Positions 33,946 through 44,539 of a stretch of DNA of 64,000 nt are shown piece by piece. Numbering within the stretch: the stretch's first letter is position 1; every line of letters begins with the position of its first letter. Made by a program: the position numbers and the translations under genes. The notes below the pieces were generated by a model that was not told the DNA's origin, searched no databases, and worked only from the letters and a program-made list of their open reading frames with translations. Source of the stretch: Euryodendron excelsum (lineage: Eukaryota; Streptophyta; Magnoliopsida; Ericales; Pentaphylacaceae); NCBI GenBank assembly GCA_033060915.1, contig CM065398.1:202501-266500 (forward strand), written 5' to 3'.

Positions 33946-35789
33946 ATGGCAGATGCGGGTGATGATGGTTCTGAGCAGAGACGTCGCTCGGGGAAGGCAA
34001 CTCGGACAGATTTTACCAGTAGTTCCAGTCGATCCAGAGGTAGTCGACGATCTATGGGGCAGGCATCGTCTAGCCAGAGTGGTCGAGGGAGTAGGCCACC
34101 TGTCGACCCCTTTCCTCCGGTTGAGCAAGCCTTTGCAGAGGAGATCAGTGTTGAGGAGGAGGTACCGGGTCTTGGGGATCAAGTGATCGGTTATGGGAGA
34201 GCTTCCTTTAGACATAGGCAGACGGATGCTGATTTGGGTAACCTAGAGGAACCGAACATCCCATCGCTCGGGGATCTTGCTTATCACCCCAGTGTATATT
34301 TTAGACACCATTTGCCCCCTCCGAGGGTACACACAGCTTTTAGAGGGGCTGTTCATCAGGTCTTCGTGACCATGTAGCGAGCTGCCCCATCATATCGTGC
34401 TTTCTTGGCTGAGATCGAATTTGGAGCTTTCATGGGATTACAGGCTAACCGCCTGAACCGGTATTAGGTACTGGCGCTTATTAAGAGGTGGTTTGGGGAG
34501 ACCGGGACCTTCAATTTTGTCGACTTCGAGTTAGGACTCAGTCCCTTGGATTGGGCCATCATCACAAGGCTTTCCTTTGTCTGTCGGCGGATCACTTTAC
34601 AGCTAGTCAGCAGGGATAACGCATGCGTGCTGCTAGACTTGCCCCCTCCTGAGCGTTCTGCCTTCCCAGTCTCTTGGCTTAGTCAGGATGACCGTACCTT
34701 TGCTGTTGAGCCATCGCCTGCCAGGCGAGACATTATGAGACGGCGACTTGTTTTGTACGTCATCTTTAGTTGTTTCTGTAACAACAACAAGTCGCTTGTG
34801 CCTTTCGTTTGGTGAGCATAGTAGCTGATCTTAGGGCTTTGTCTGAGCTCGATTGGGGGTCATTCTCCTTTGGCTGTTTCCTTCGATCGATGCGGGTCCG
34901 GACTTCTTCCTGTTGGGCAACATGACTAGTTTTTGGCCCTTTCTTATTTGGTGGAGCTATGAGTACCTGGCTGTTCATCGCCCTGCAGTTGTCGAGGACG
35001 ACCTTTATCCTCGTGCTTTGAGGTGGGCTCATGACTGAGTGTCCCAGCGATCGGAGATTACTAACTTTGTGATGCTGCGGGCGAACCTGGAGTTAATTGA
35101 GGCAAGAGACGTGACTTGGCAGGCCTTCATTGGATCAGTTCATTATGAGACAGTGCGGTACTTAGTTCCATTGTCCCTGTCGAGGGCTGCTTTTCTCAGT
35201 GATGATACTTGGGAGTCCTATCTAGGAAAGCAACACTGGCGACAGTTTTATGAGGAGTTCCAATCAACAGGAGCACCCCCAGAGTATATATTTGGAGCCT
35301 TGGTGGCGGGAGTGCCTATCCCCTATCAAGAGCAGCAGTCGGGTGTCGGGTTCTTACTTCCTCCAGATACGGATTATGCTGCACACTTTGGGGCTCATTC
35401 TGTCGGTGCCTTCACCCGGTTTGAGGTAGTAGTCTGCGGGTATGTTGTGGGCCAGGAGGTAGTTGACTTGTGGCGCCAAGCCGGAGGATATATGCCCTAG
35501 GCTGAGTTTACTACTGTGAGAGATCAGAGGGATCGATACCAGACGAAGCGAGATCAGTATCAGGCAGAGGTGGCTTCTTTGACAGCTTGGATAGCTCAGA
35601 TGGGAGGTGGCGGGGTATGTCGTCTTTTCTCTCTTTCTTCTTGCTCTACCGTTGTTTAGTTCTTCTTTCATGTAGCTGATTTCGATTTTACCTTCTTTAC
35701 AAGATGTTGGTGCTTCGAGTAGCTGTCCGCCTCCTCCGATGCCGGGTTTTGGGGATTTCAATCCAGATGACATTGATTTTGACCTTTGA
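33946..35789 (+). pseudogene. Antisense ORF of element A/B: plant-mobile-domain-like protein, broken
   Basis: The ATG at 33946 opens a Ser/Arg/Gly-rich, probably disordered N-terminus of about 100 residues (MADAGDDGSEQRRRSG..). The same frame runs on to 34812, past stops at 34375 and 34465. It shows LIKRWFGETGTFNFVDFELG, LSPLDWAIITRLSF and RDIMRRRLVLYVI. Shifted frames continue with SELDWGSFSFGCF (near 34850) and WPFLIWWSYEYLAVH (near 34940). Then follow YLVPLSLSRAAFLSDDTWES, KQHWRQFYEEFQ (35039-35500) and an Arg/Gln-rich coiled-coil tail. This order resembles the plant mobile domain (aminotransferase-like, PF10536). It lies on the strand opposite gag, where Tat elements keep an aORF. A candidate small intron is at 35615-35703. 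The role is unknown and this copy is inactive. Confidence 0.7.
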
Positions 35790-37740
35790 TGAATGCCCCT
35801 TTCCGTTAACCCTGATCTTCTTTTGCCCCTTATCCCTAAAATGTATTTGTGTTAGACAGTTATATTTTGTAAGTTTTGTACAAAGATGGATATTTATGGT
35901 ATTTAGATGCATGGATAAACAGAGACATTTATGATTGATTTTTTTCAGCTAAGTGTATGATCTGGTACATGTGTAGAAATGATGATGTTGTGAATCTATT
36001 ACAGGGGTTGACATTAAACTGTGTTGGTGACTTCTGTTTCTAAAAGGAGTTATATCCTATGTATGCAAAGTTCATACCGATTTTTTTTTTTTTTTTTTTT
36101 GAAAATGTATACACATATTAGAAATACATTAACTAACAGACTGACAAGCGGTGCTATCGAACTCGATATCCTTGGAATGGTAACTCCTTCCTTTTCGGGG
36201 GGTCTAGCCTCTCCTCTGGCTCAACCTTACTTTGATTGGATGATAGCATTTCGCACCTTTCTCAACTTTTTGATCGCCTCCAACTCTCTGTCTCGGGGTT
36301 AGTGTATATGATTATTAGGCTGAAACTCTTAACTCTCGGGGTTTTAGCAACAGCTTGCCTGACCTTTAGCAGAGCGAAAAGTGGCCAGTCCTTCAATCTG
36401 AGAAGATTTTGTTCTAGGACCGTAAAGTAGGCTAGGTTATGGGGTTTTCGAAACAACGGGATATATAGGCTCAAATTTAATGTTGTTTTTAGCAGGATTT
36501 AGATCCATACCATCCTTGACTATTTTTCAGTAGGGTTAGCGTCCTTCTCTAGCTTCGGTAACGTGTCTAGCTCATTTAGATCAAGCAATCTGTTTCCAAT
36601 CAGAGTGGACTTTAGTAAGGTTGTAATGTAGGCCATGGTTTTGGGGTTTTGCAAGAAAGGGTAAAGGCTCAAACCTATTGTTTCTACTTGGTTTCTTTGT
36701 AACCTATGATCACCTTTAAATTTTCTTCTTGCTTTTACTATATACTTCTCAGGGTGAAAATGACTCTTTTCTTTCACCCTTTCTATATGCTTTTTGAGAT
36801 AAACATGACTCTCTTCTCTTTCGATCTTCTTATTACGCTTTTGAAGATGACTCAATCATGGTTTTCTTCAAGCCTTTCCTTATATATATATATATATATA
36901 TTGGCCTTTTGCCCCTTGGCAACTCCTTTCTTTTGCTTTGCCCTTTTTATCTTTTTTCTTTTCTTTTATGAAACAAACCATCCTACAACCCTTTTTTTTC
37001 TTAGGCTTTGTCCTTAGCAGTTCAATCTAGCCCAATGTGGGCGGTGATCCCTAGGTTGGGGTTTTCTTGGGAAAGATAAATGGCTCAACGGGTTTGGCAA
37101 GGGGTTGCTTCTGACTGTATGGGAAATGAAATGAGGGCCTCTCTTCACTTTGAACTAGATTACTTGATCTATAGAGCCTTCCATGCTACCTTAGCACAGT
37201 GGGGGTGGATACCATTCCTAGAGTTTCCAAATATTGTCTACCCTAGTATGGGGAGGACAGTCTTGGATCGGGGTTGTCAAAGAAAACTTCGTTTGTTGCA
37301 AGGCTCTATGGGTTAAACAAAGGGAATATAAACACTTTTTCTTTTACATAGGGAAATGAAAGGTGGCTCCTCTTCATTTTGATAATCTGGCCACACATCG
37401 CTTAGCTTTGGAGTCTTGCAAGTGTTACCTCTGGGTAGTTTTCTCACTCATCCCTATCCTCTCTCTCTCTTCAGAAAGATGATCATTTGGCGAGTGATTA
37501 ACTCATGCTTATCATCCCTTCAAGTCGGATCATTCCATAAGATAGACCATGCCCTTTGTGTAGAAAGTAATTACCACTCACAAGAGAAAAGAGGATAACA
37601 GCAATGAATAAAAAGATTTAGTCATTTCATTATACTAGTGGAAAGCATATAGTTCTGTTTAAAGAAACAAAAATGAAGATATTAATTTAAGGACGAAATG
37701 TAAAGGGATAGAAAGAAAGTGGGTGAAACACCCCTCTCTT
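35790..37740. other. Unassigned internal region of element A
   Basis: No recognisable domain on either strand. By position RT, RNase H and integrase should lie here in a complete Tat element, but none of their motifs is seen, so pol is deleted. The region holds a T20 tract (36081-36100), a (TA)n run (36881-36902) and a partly open minus-strand frame at 36520-36855 of unknown meaning. Confidence 0.5.
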
Positions 37741-38329
37741 GTACACTTTTGCGAGGATTCCACCTCAGTAAGGCCTTGGGATAATGCCCACATCTTCATT
37801 CCATCCACAATTGGGATCTTTGGTCGAGGCAGGATAACTAGAGGTTTCTCTCGGAGTTCTAAGTGACTTGGCAGTGATGATGCAATCGTCGGCTTCCTTG
37901 ACCGTCTTGCCTTTCTTTGCTAGTTCCTTGGTTTCTCCAGTAAACCAATTGGGTAGCTTTTCTTCTTCCAGCTTAACAAACTTGACCCGAGCTCGAGGTT
38001 TTCTGCTCTGGCATCCGGCTTTGCCCTAGTGTTCCTCAGGCGTGCATAACGGCAGGTTCTTATTACCGAGCTTGAATGACTCCTAGTCAGTCTTCTTGAC
38101 AGATTCATCTACGAGTTCATCTTTGAGGACCGGTACTTTATCGGGGTTGCACCATGACCAGGGCTGACACTATTCTTCATCTCGGTATTCCATTTCTTCC
38201 CCATCCTTGTAATATATCTCTTAGCATGTAGCGAAACAAACCTTATCGTTACCAAATTTTGTAATGACGTTGATGGTGTAGTCTAGCGGAGGGTCTGTAG
38301 TGCCGTTTGGAGAAGGATTTGCTGGTCAT
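37741..38329 (-). pseudogene. Gag-to-protease linker remnant of element A (unrecognised)
   Basis: The minus-strand frames continue from the zinc knuckle with acidic and basic stretches (for example PPLDYTINVITKFGNDK near 38260, and KKGKTVKEADDCIITAKSL near 37880) broken by stops. No protease active-site motif is visible. I place it by position only. Confidence 0.35.
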
Positions 38330-39033
38330 AAGCCAATAATCTTGTTATCTATCAGGTCTTGAATCTTATGCTTGATGGTCAAACAATCTTCAGTGTCGTG
38401 TCCTTGGCCACCCGAATGGTACAAACAGCTTGCTGCAGGTTCAAAGTAATGAGACAGAGGATTGGGCCGGGGTCGAGCAGGTATAAGCTTTAGATATCCG
38501 GCCACTACGAGACAAAAATAGGTTATGGTCTGTGAACACGCAAGTTTAGTAAATGTCTGCTTTTTCCCACTTGTTCACTTAGGCAGAGGAGGTGTTGCAA
38601 ATGTTTTTGAAGATTGGAAACCGAGTTTTGGTAAAGTCACAACTAGGCTGATGGTTTGGGAATTGAAAGGACTTTTGGTTTTATGTCTCAAAATGGGATG
38701 AATTTCAATGATAGGGCCAAATGGGTTGGGCTGGTATCCGTAGGAGAGATTATATAATCTAGGGGTTTGGTTAGAGGTTGGTTTGGAAGGCATCGGAGCA
38801 AGGCCCTTGGCCTGAGGAGGTCTTTGGTAAGTAATGGTCGGGGCATAGTCTTGGTCTTCCTTCTTCATCCTTTTTCGTCCATCATGGGTTTGGGCTTGCG
38901 AGAACTCTGCTTGCTCATGGGTTGCGTAGGATAAGAGTGAAGAGAGTATGCCTTCCATTTTGGTCATCCTATGTTTAACTCCTCTCGCCTCCACTAGTAG
39001 TAGAGTTAAAGTATTGAGAGTGAGTGATTCCAT
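38330..39033 (-). pseudogene. Gag remnant of element A with zinc knuckle
   Basis: A 152-codon minus-strand frame starts at 39033 (MESLTLNTLTLLLVEARGVK). It passes through a Gln/Pro-rich stretch (YQRPPQAKGLAPMPSKP) typical of Tat/Ogre gag C-termini and ends at 38575. A second frame, about 38500-38330, reads GYLKLIPARPRPNPL and then the knuckle CLYHSGGQGHDTEDC (38383-38427), followed by IKHKIQDLIDNKII. The C-x2-HxG..GHxTxDC pattern with the trailing LK/IQDLID-like helix is a Tat-clade gag hallmark. The capsid part expected upstream is missing. This fixes the coding strand of A as minus. Confidence 0.75.
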
Positions 39034-40520
39034 GGGCGTTTCTTAGCTCTTGGCCTGTAACGATGGGGGGAACGAGGAGAGGTACCTAAAACCAACAAAG
39101 GAAAAGAGTCAGTGTTTTATCTTGACAAGTCTTTATGCAATGCATGCTCTAGGGTGCCCCTCTTTAGGAAGGAAACTAAACATGGTGAATTGGCTCACTT
39201 TTAGAGATAGAGGATTTGCCCTTTTATGCAGATACCTTACCGTCAAGTGGGAAACCTAGCCATTCATACATTTATTCATCCATTCGTTCGAGAAAAATAA
39301 AGAAATACATTTAACTTTGGGGTTTGAGATACAAAAGAATTGAAATACATTTTAACAGGGGGAGGAGGAATATTTTCCCTTAGGGTTACCACCTATCTAG
39401 TTTTACAGAAGAAGTCCAAAACTACTCCTGAGTCTTCGGATTCGCCTTCTCTGGATTTGGTGTCGATTAAGTCACTAAGAAACCTTGTTGACTGATTGCC
39501 CCTTGTCTTCTTGGCAACCATATCTCCGTGAGCATGGAGGGATTGGGGCCCCTCTTATGGAATGAATTGAGGTTCATGCCATGAGTCCTTAGGATTACGT
39601 GAGAACCCTTAGGGTTTAGGTACGTTTAATGCAAGGGAGAGTGAACTATGTGTCACTCTCTTTGGGTTGATCATATGCATGAGAATGTAGTGACTTGAGT
39701 TACTTGGAACTCTCGTCTTGACATGGAATATGGAATGCATGAAAATGAATGCATAGAGTATAAGGAAAGAGAATACAATTGAAGTAAATATGCATGTATG
39801 AGCAGTTAGACAGGTATTATAACAGTAAGAATACAGTCATTATAACAACAGGAATAGACAGGTATAAATAAAAGTAAGTGCAGTCGCCCTTTCCTCCATG
39901 GTTTTGAAAACGGTGCGCATGTCTTAAATATGGTAGAGGTTCGGCTATGCAAGGCGTCTATATGAGCATGAGGTTAGGGGTTGACTAATGTGTCCTAAAA
40001 AGACTCAATCCCCGGATCTTCAAACTTAGGCCCGCTCCCCAAGATGGTGCCATGATCGGCTGGTGATCTGAGTGGGAGAACCATCAAGAGGCCGTAGGCG
40101 AAGAAACTGACACAGCATCTTGCCCACAACCAATATACAGTTCCCCCTTTCAAACTAGAAGGGTCATATCAGGGTAAAAATGCAAGTATGTGGAATGCGA
40201 GTGCACGTGCAGTGTGTGTGTGATTTTTGAAAGCGGAGGAAAGAGCCCAACAACTCCCATTCATCCTGTTCATCACATTCATGCATGGCAATTAATAAAA
40301 TTTACACAAAAAGCGCACCTACAAAATAAAGATGCAAGAGTTAGTATGTGGATGAAAAACTTAATACAAGATAATATGAATGAATGGATGCTATTTTTTT
40401 TTAAAAATAATTTTTGAAAATTTGGTTTTGAAAATTTAAAGGAAATAGGATTGAACAAGTTAATTAAAGACTCTACACGGGTGAAGGATAAAGAGACATG
40501 ACTACGGCCTAACCCTTTAA
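39034..40520 (-). other. 5' leader of element A
   Basis: About 1.5 kb between PBS and gag on the minus strand, without a supported coding frame. It includes G-poor, repeat-poor sequence. Long untranslated leaders are common in non-autonomous gypsy derivatives. Confidence 0.45.
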
Positions 40521-40540
40521 TGTCCCTAGAGGAGTCGGTA
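40521..40540 (-). other. Primer-binding site of element A, degraded
   Basis: On the minus strand, two bases inside the 5' LTR, stands TACCGACTCCTCTAGGGACA. It resembles the GGCGACTC..GGGGA type PBS used by Ogre-like elements, with two transition-type mismatches. Its placement next to the LTR terminus supports minus orientation. Confidence 0.55.
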
Positions 40541-41499
40541 GTTGTCGCGCCTAGATTTTTTCCACTCAGAGAATACACACACAAGTGAGAAAAATACTGT
40601 ACTCTCGCGTTAGAACTCACGCTCCAAGAAGAATGAGTGCGACTATATTTGAATTAAAAATTGATTTGAATAAAAGATTTTTAGAAAAGATTTGGAGTCG
40701 CCACCTAACTTGATTAAGGTGAGTTAGGTCACCTAAAAACTAAGCACAATCCAAAGACTACACTTAGGGTTTTTGGAAATAATTTTGAAAATACTTCCTC
40801 AAAAGAGGGTTTTTAAGAAAACAGGTTGTTTGGTAACTTTTGAAAAACATTTTAGCCCTTTTTTGAAAATAAACTCTATTTTGGTCTTTGATAACAGTGA
40901 TCCTAGGTTCGGAGGTTGGCTACGTGTAGGCAAGACGCACTAAGCCATCACCCTACCCCGCCCTTGCGATACCTACATGTCTATTTACCCTAAATTCAAC
41001 TACGAGAGTCTTCACCAAACAAATGTCCAATCCTATCCACTTTAGAAAAGAATTTTTAACAAAATGATGCATGATGTGCAAGTGCAAGAAAAGAAAGTTG
41101 GAAAATAGATTTGAAAATAGATTTAAAAAGAAATTGATTTGATTTTATAAGAGATTTGAAATTGAAAGAAAACTTTAGAGATTGGAAATAGAGACTTAAA
41201 AATAGATTTTTGGAATTGAAAACTTGAAAAAGGTTGTGACCGCACCCATGAGGGTTACCTATGTATTTTTTTGGAGGAATCAGGTCGTAGTTTGGACAAG
41301 AGTTCGATAGTAAATAGAAGATTTTGATTAGAAAGAGAAATTGAGTTGGAATTCGAATTGGAAGATTAAGAAATCAGGATTGAAGTTAGACCTAGAATTG
41401 AACTTGAAAAAGGATTTGACCCTTGGAAGAGAACTTGGACTAAATTTGGAAAGATAGAGTCTTGCTAGACCTAGACTTAGAAAGATAGGATTTGGACTT

Positions 41500-42110
41500 G
41501 AGATTAAGAAAGATTTGACTCGAATGTTGGACTTGGAAGATTAGGAAAGATTGGATTTAGGAAGGGTTCGAATTAGGGAAGGTTCGAATTAGGAAAGGTT
41601 TCGAATTAGGAAAGTTTTCATTTTAGGAAAGTTTCATTTTAAAAGGGTTTTAGTTTAGGAAAGTTTTTAAATTAGGAAAGTTTCGATTTGGAAATATTTT
41701 GAAAGTAGAAAAGTTTTGAAACAAGAAAGTTTTCTTTTTGAAAAAGAGTTGATTTTTGGAAAGAGTTGGATTAGGAAAAGTTTGGTTTAAGAAAGATTTA
41801 GAATTTTAGAAAGTTTAAGATTTAGAAAGTATTGAGTTAAGAAAGTTTTGAATTTGGAAAGTTTTAACTTAGGAAAGGTTTTTCTTTTAGAAAGTTTTAA
41901 CTTAAGAAAGTTTCGAAAGTTTTGAATTTGGAAAGATTTGAAATTTAGAAAGTTTGAAATTTAGAAAATGTTTGAAAGTTTGAGTTTTAGAAAACACTTG
42001 AAGTTAGGAAAGGTTTAAGTTTAAGAAAGATTTGAACATTTATATTTGAAAAGTTAAGATTTAGGAAAGTATGAGATTAGGAAGGATTTGAATTAGGAAA
42101 GATTTGGAGT
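41500..42110. repeat. Purine-rich cryptic repeat block of the A 5' LTR
   Basis: GGAAAGTTTTGAATTTA-type words. It runs closely parallel to 13960-14500 of the 3' LTR. Confidence 0.75.
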
Positions 42111-43630
42111 TAGAAGGATTGAGATTCCTATTTCCTAAAACAAAGGATTGGATTTTGTTTCTAAAAGAAGTGTTTTGATTTTGTCTCCAAAAAAGGAGGA
42201 TAGGATCTAGTTTCCTAAATGGGAAGATTGGATTTGGTTTCCTAAAGAGAAGATTGGATTTGACATGGATTTGGAAAGATGAAGTTTTGGAAATCCTAGA
42301 TTCGAAAAGCTATAGTTTTGATGTAGAAAAGGGGTCTTGGAAACCTAGGTTTTAAGACAAGATTGAAAATCATGTTTTTTATAAAGGAAATTAAAGTTTC
42401 CTAATCATTAGCTCTAGGGTTTGACTTGAGCTCTAAGAAAAGAGATTTTGGAAAGTAAGTTTTTGGAAAGGGAGATTTTTGGAAGAAAATCTTAGAAAAG
42501 AGTTTTTAAAAAGTGAGTTTGAAAAGAGAGGTTTTGGAAGGAGATTTGTGGAAAGAGTTTTTGAGAAGGAGATCTTTGGAAAGAAATTTAGGGAGTCTTT
42601 TTAGAAAGTGAATTTTGAAGAGAGTGTTTTGGAAAGGAATTTAAAAAGAAGTTTTGAAAATAGATTTTTGGAGAGAGTTTTTGAAAACAATTTTGGAAAG
42701 GAATTTAAAAAGAGTTTATGGAAAGCATGTTGGAAAAGAGATTATTAGGAAGAGATTTTTTAGAAGAAATTTTTTAGAAAGTATATAAAATATTTCACTT
42801 TCCTAAAGCAATTCTAACCATAAGAAGGTTAAAACCACTTTAAGATAGTGGTTTTGAAAACAACAAGGATTTAAAAATATGGACCATATTGGTCACTTTA
42901 AATGTAACACTTTCCTAAAGCAACCCTAACCATGAAAAGGCTAGAATCACCCTAGGATTGTGATTTTGAAAATAAGTTTTGAAAAAGAAGGTTTTGATGT
43001 AAGTTTTGAAAACAAGTTTGAAAATGAATTTTGGAAGAATGCAAGATCATGATATGCACAATGCAAGTTGGGGTCGTGAACATACAAGGTTAAAGGTTTT
43101 ACCACATAATCAAGGAGGTCGAACCTACGTGGTCTCCAGGTAGACTAAAAGAAAGCCCCTGACATGGTGACCTTTCAATAGCCTAATCCTACACATGCAC
43201 CGAGAAGTCCCTTTCAAGCATGCAAGAAAGGGAGGAAAGAAGATGAGAGATTAAAATAGAAGAAAACCCAAGTGAGTTAGGAGAGAGAAGAGAGGGGGAA
43301 AAAGAGAAAGCCTACCTTGTGTCTTGTTTATTTTGCTTTGCTTTACGCGCTTTGCTTTCTTGCTTTACTTCAGTCTTCGCTTCAGTCTTTGCCTTGATCT
43401 TCGAGAGCTTCGAGTTGTAGCACTTCAAGTCTTCAATGGAGGCTTTGGAGGCTAATGTATGAGTATATGAGAGTGTGTATGAGTGTATAGGAGGCTAGGG
43501 TTTGTGTATAAAGGCTAGGGTTTGGAAAACCTAAGGAGACTAGGGTTTTGGGAGCCTACGAGCTCTATGTATCGAAAAGTAGGGTTTTTAGACTGAGTTT
43601 GAGGACCTCTTTTACGCTAGAGGAGGCTCT

Positions 43631-43640
43631 GTATTTATAG
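43631..43640 (-). promoter_or_regulatory. A 5' LTR TATA box (presumed element promoter)
   Basis: CTATAAATAC on the minus strand. Being in the 5' LTR, this is the one that would have driven gag transcription of A. Confidence 0.6.
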
Positions 43641-44539
43641 AGAGAAAAATGACCTGGCGTCTGTTGCAGTGCCGCAAGGCAAAAAAACCTTCCGCCAACC
43701 AAATTTTGGCTTAGTGCCACTACTAGTGGCGCCAGCCACTTAGGAAAGTTTTAAGGTTGGCAAGCAACGTATCTTCAAAAGATTTGGGTGCCTGTACTAG
43801 TGACTACCATACAATTTTTAGTCTGGCTTCACTAGGAGTGGCTCTAGAAGGTCCGGGAAGGATTGAAGGGACTGGGAATAGCCCAAAAGGCCGGAAAATG
43901 GCAGGAACCCTTAGAGTAGGGTCCCAAGGGTAATGGACTTAAAAAAGGATGTCAGGGTTTCTTAGAAGGGTTGACCGGGCCATTAGGGGCAAAACGGTCA
44001 ACTGGATTGGAAAACTGTGGGGACGGACTCAGAATGTCCTAGAAGAAGACTCAAGATTTGGAAACATTATTTAGAATGTTCCCAAAGGCTATCGGTTTGA
44101 TACCCAGAGCCGGTATGGTCGAAAAAGGGGACCGGCCCACCAGGGGACTTGGGGTCTCGTCCCGGTCGACAGGTTTGAAGGAACTTACCGTTCCGAAGAG
44201 TTCACTTGGAAACGTGCCGGATTGGAGGGTCTTACCACCTTGAGGAATCAACTTTCACGAAAGGTGTGCCAGATTTCATTGGAATTAGAATTGGAATTGG
44301 AATTGGAAAGGGGACGTACCGTCTTTGGAAATACGTGCCTATTGGAATTGGACCGAACATTACTCCCAAGGGCATTTTGGTTATTTTGCCTCTATTTGGG
44401 TCCAGCGGGCCCGCAAAGCGATTTGATTGACAGGTTTAGACTTGAAAAGTTTATTAAACTCAGAATATGTCTACAATGACTTGAATACAAGTTTGGACGG
44501 ACTGTAGACTGCCGAGCGGTCAAAAATGGGGTGCTTACA

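Larger units (their letters stand above)
40543..44539 (-). mobile_element. A: 5' LTR
   Basis: TGTCGCGCCT to GGTGCTTACA in plus reading (3997 bp), followed by ctcat, which pairs with atcat before 12950. It is the partner of 12950-22258. Relative to that LTR it lacks about 670 bp (junction near 44146, corresponding to 16033-16700). Blocks present: terminal block, purine-rich block, CACCACATAATCAAGG block, TATA box, GGGCAAAACGGTCA motif. Confidence 0.88.

Noticed and set aside
36021..36302. Lys/Phe-rich frame around the T20 tract
   Set aside because: Homopolymer-driven translation; no relation to gag, pol or aORF domains was seen.
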